From the NCBI GenBank assembly GCA_003251955.1, contig QKDV01000269.1, forward strand, positions 1 to 5,200: a stretch of 5,200 nt of DNA, read 5' to 3'. The position numbers and the translations under genes are program-made. Positions 5,081-5,200 of this stretch are shown here, piece after piece (position 1 is the first letter of the stretch; the number at the start of each line of letters is the position of its first letter). The notes beneath the pieces were generated by a model. The model made no database searches and had not been told where the DNA came from. It saw nothing but the letters and a program-made list of their open reading frames with translations. This DNA comes from Methanospirillum hungatei (GTDB lineage Archaea; Halobacteriota; Methanomicrobia; Methanomicrobiales; Methanospirillaceae).

Positions 5081-5131
5081 TGGGATTGCTCCCATATAAA
5101 TATTGAAGGGATGACGGGAGTATTAACTCCC
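5081..5131 (+). promoter_or_regulatory. Pair of GGGA/TCCC inverted repeats flanking the TATA-like box
   Basis: TGGGA-TTGC-TCCCA (5081-5094) abuts the TATA-like box on its left. GGGAGT-ATTA-ACTCCC (5116-5131) lies about 13 nt to its right, over the expected transcription start. Both are perfect and share GGGA/TCCC half-sites, and their centres are 36 nt apart. ACGGGAG also occurs at 5070-5076 and again at 5114-5120. This is the layout of a repressor or autoregulator operator. No regulator gene is seen in the window. Confidence 0.4.
5094..5103 (+). promoter_or_regulatory. TATA-like promoter element of the right-edge gene
   Basis: ATATAAATAT is the best TATA-box candidate in the window. With usual archaeal spacing, transcription would begin near 5120-5130. 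The bases upstream (TTGCTCCC) are not the purine-rich BRE usually seen, which lowers confidence in strength or direction. Inverted repeats flank it closely on both sides. Confidence 0.45.
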
Positions 5132-5166
5132 AGATGGATCTATGGTTTTCACGGATGTAGCTCTGC

Positions 5167-5173
5167 AGGAGGA
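5167..5173 (+). promoter_or_regulatory. Strong Shine-Dalgarno site near the right edge
   Basis: AGGAGGA contains GGAGG (5168-5172), 8 nt before the GTG at 5181. It is as strong as the rpsO site and is the main reason to choose that start for the truncated gene. Confidence 0.55.
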
Positions 5174-5180
5174 CATTCTC

Positions 5181-5200
5181 GTGAAAATTTTGATAAAGTC
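5181..5200 (+). CDS. 5' end of an unidentified gene, cut by the window edge
   Basis: Only six full codons remain from the GTG start (M-K-I-L-I-K), too few to identify a product. The start is chosen for the GGAGG site 8 nt upstream and the TATA-like box about 80 nt upstream. An in-frame ATG at 5142 would add 13 residues (MVFTDVALQEDIL). The codons there (CTG, CAG, GAG, GAC, CTC) resemble those of the neighbours, so that start is a real alternative and would give a near-leaderless mRNA. A competing frame is open from ATG 5051 to the edge. Confidence 0.4.

Noticed and set aside
4956..5200. tRNA, small RNA or CRISPR-like array in the right-hand gap.
   Set aside because: No cloverleaf, no regularly spaced repeats, and only short palindromes near a promoter were seen.

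Overview
The window reads as chromosomal DNA from a euryarchaeal methanogen, most likely one of the Methanomicrobiales. This assignment is an inference from protein style, not a database match. The evidence is an archaeal-type ribosomal protein S15 with the N-terminal extension bacteria lack, ribosomal protein S3Ae (absent from bacteria), a KEOPS Pcc1 subunit, an archaeal RecJ-like DHH nuclease, TATA-like elements upstream of genes, and U-tract terminators. Shine-Dalgarno (SD) sites are common (GGAGG, GAGGTG, GGAG). All confident genes are on the + strand.

Region 1 (59-2632) is a tight four-gene cluster: rpsO (S15), a RecJ/GAN-like DHH phosphoesterase, pcc1, and rps3ae (S3Ae). The gaps are 12 nt, a 4-nt ATGA overlap, and 43 nt. 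It joins two small-subunit ribosomal proteins, a tRNA t6A-modification subunit and a replication/repair nuclease, an arrangement I recall as recurrent in Euryarchaeota. It closes with a hairpin that holds the rps3ae stop codon in its tetraloop, followed by a T6 run.

Region 2 (2719-3552) is a lone gene for a protein with a Rossmann-type methyltransferase motif I (LDCCCGTGIG) and an N-terminal half I do not recognise. Its substrate is unknown.

Region 3 (3553-4955) is serS, encoding a seryl-tRNA synthetase of the common type rather than the divergent type of some methanogens. Its leader is about 125 nt and holds two abutting inverted repeats and a 10-codon upstream ORF whose stop overlaps the serS start.

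Region 4 (4956-5200) holds the serS poly-T terminator, an imperfect long-range stem-loop, a TATA-like box flanked on both sides by GGGA/TCCC inverted repeats, and the truncated start of another gene with a strong SD. Two reading frames run off the right edge here, and I favour the one with host-like codons.

Most of the window is ordinary core information-processing DNA. No mobile element, CRISPR array, or tRNA/rRNA gene was seen. The most unusual signals are in the leaders and gene ends: the stop-in-tetraloop terminator, the serS leader, the chain of tiny ORFs before rps3ae, and the operator-like palindromes at the right end.
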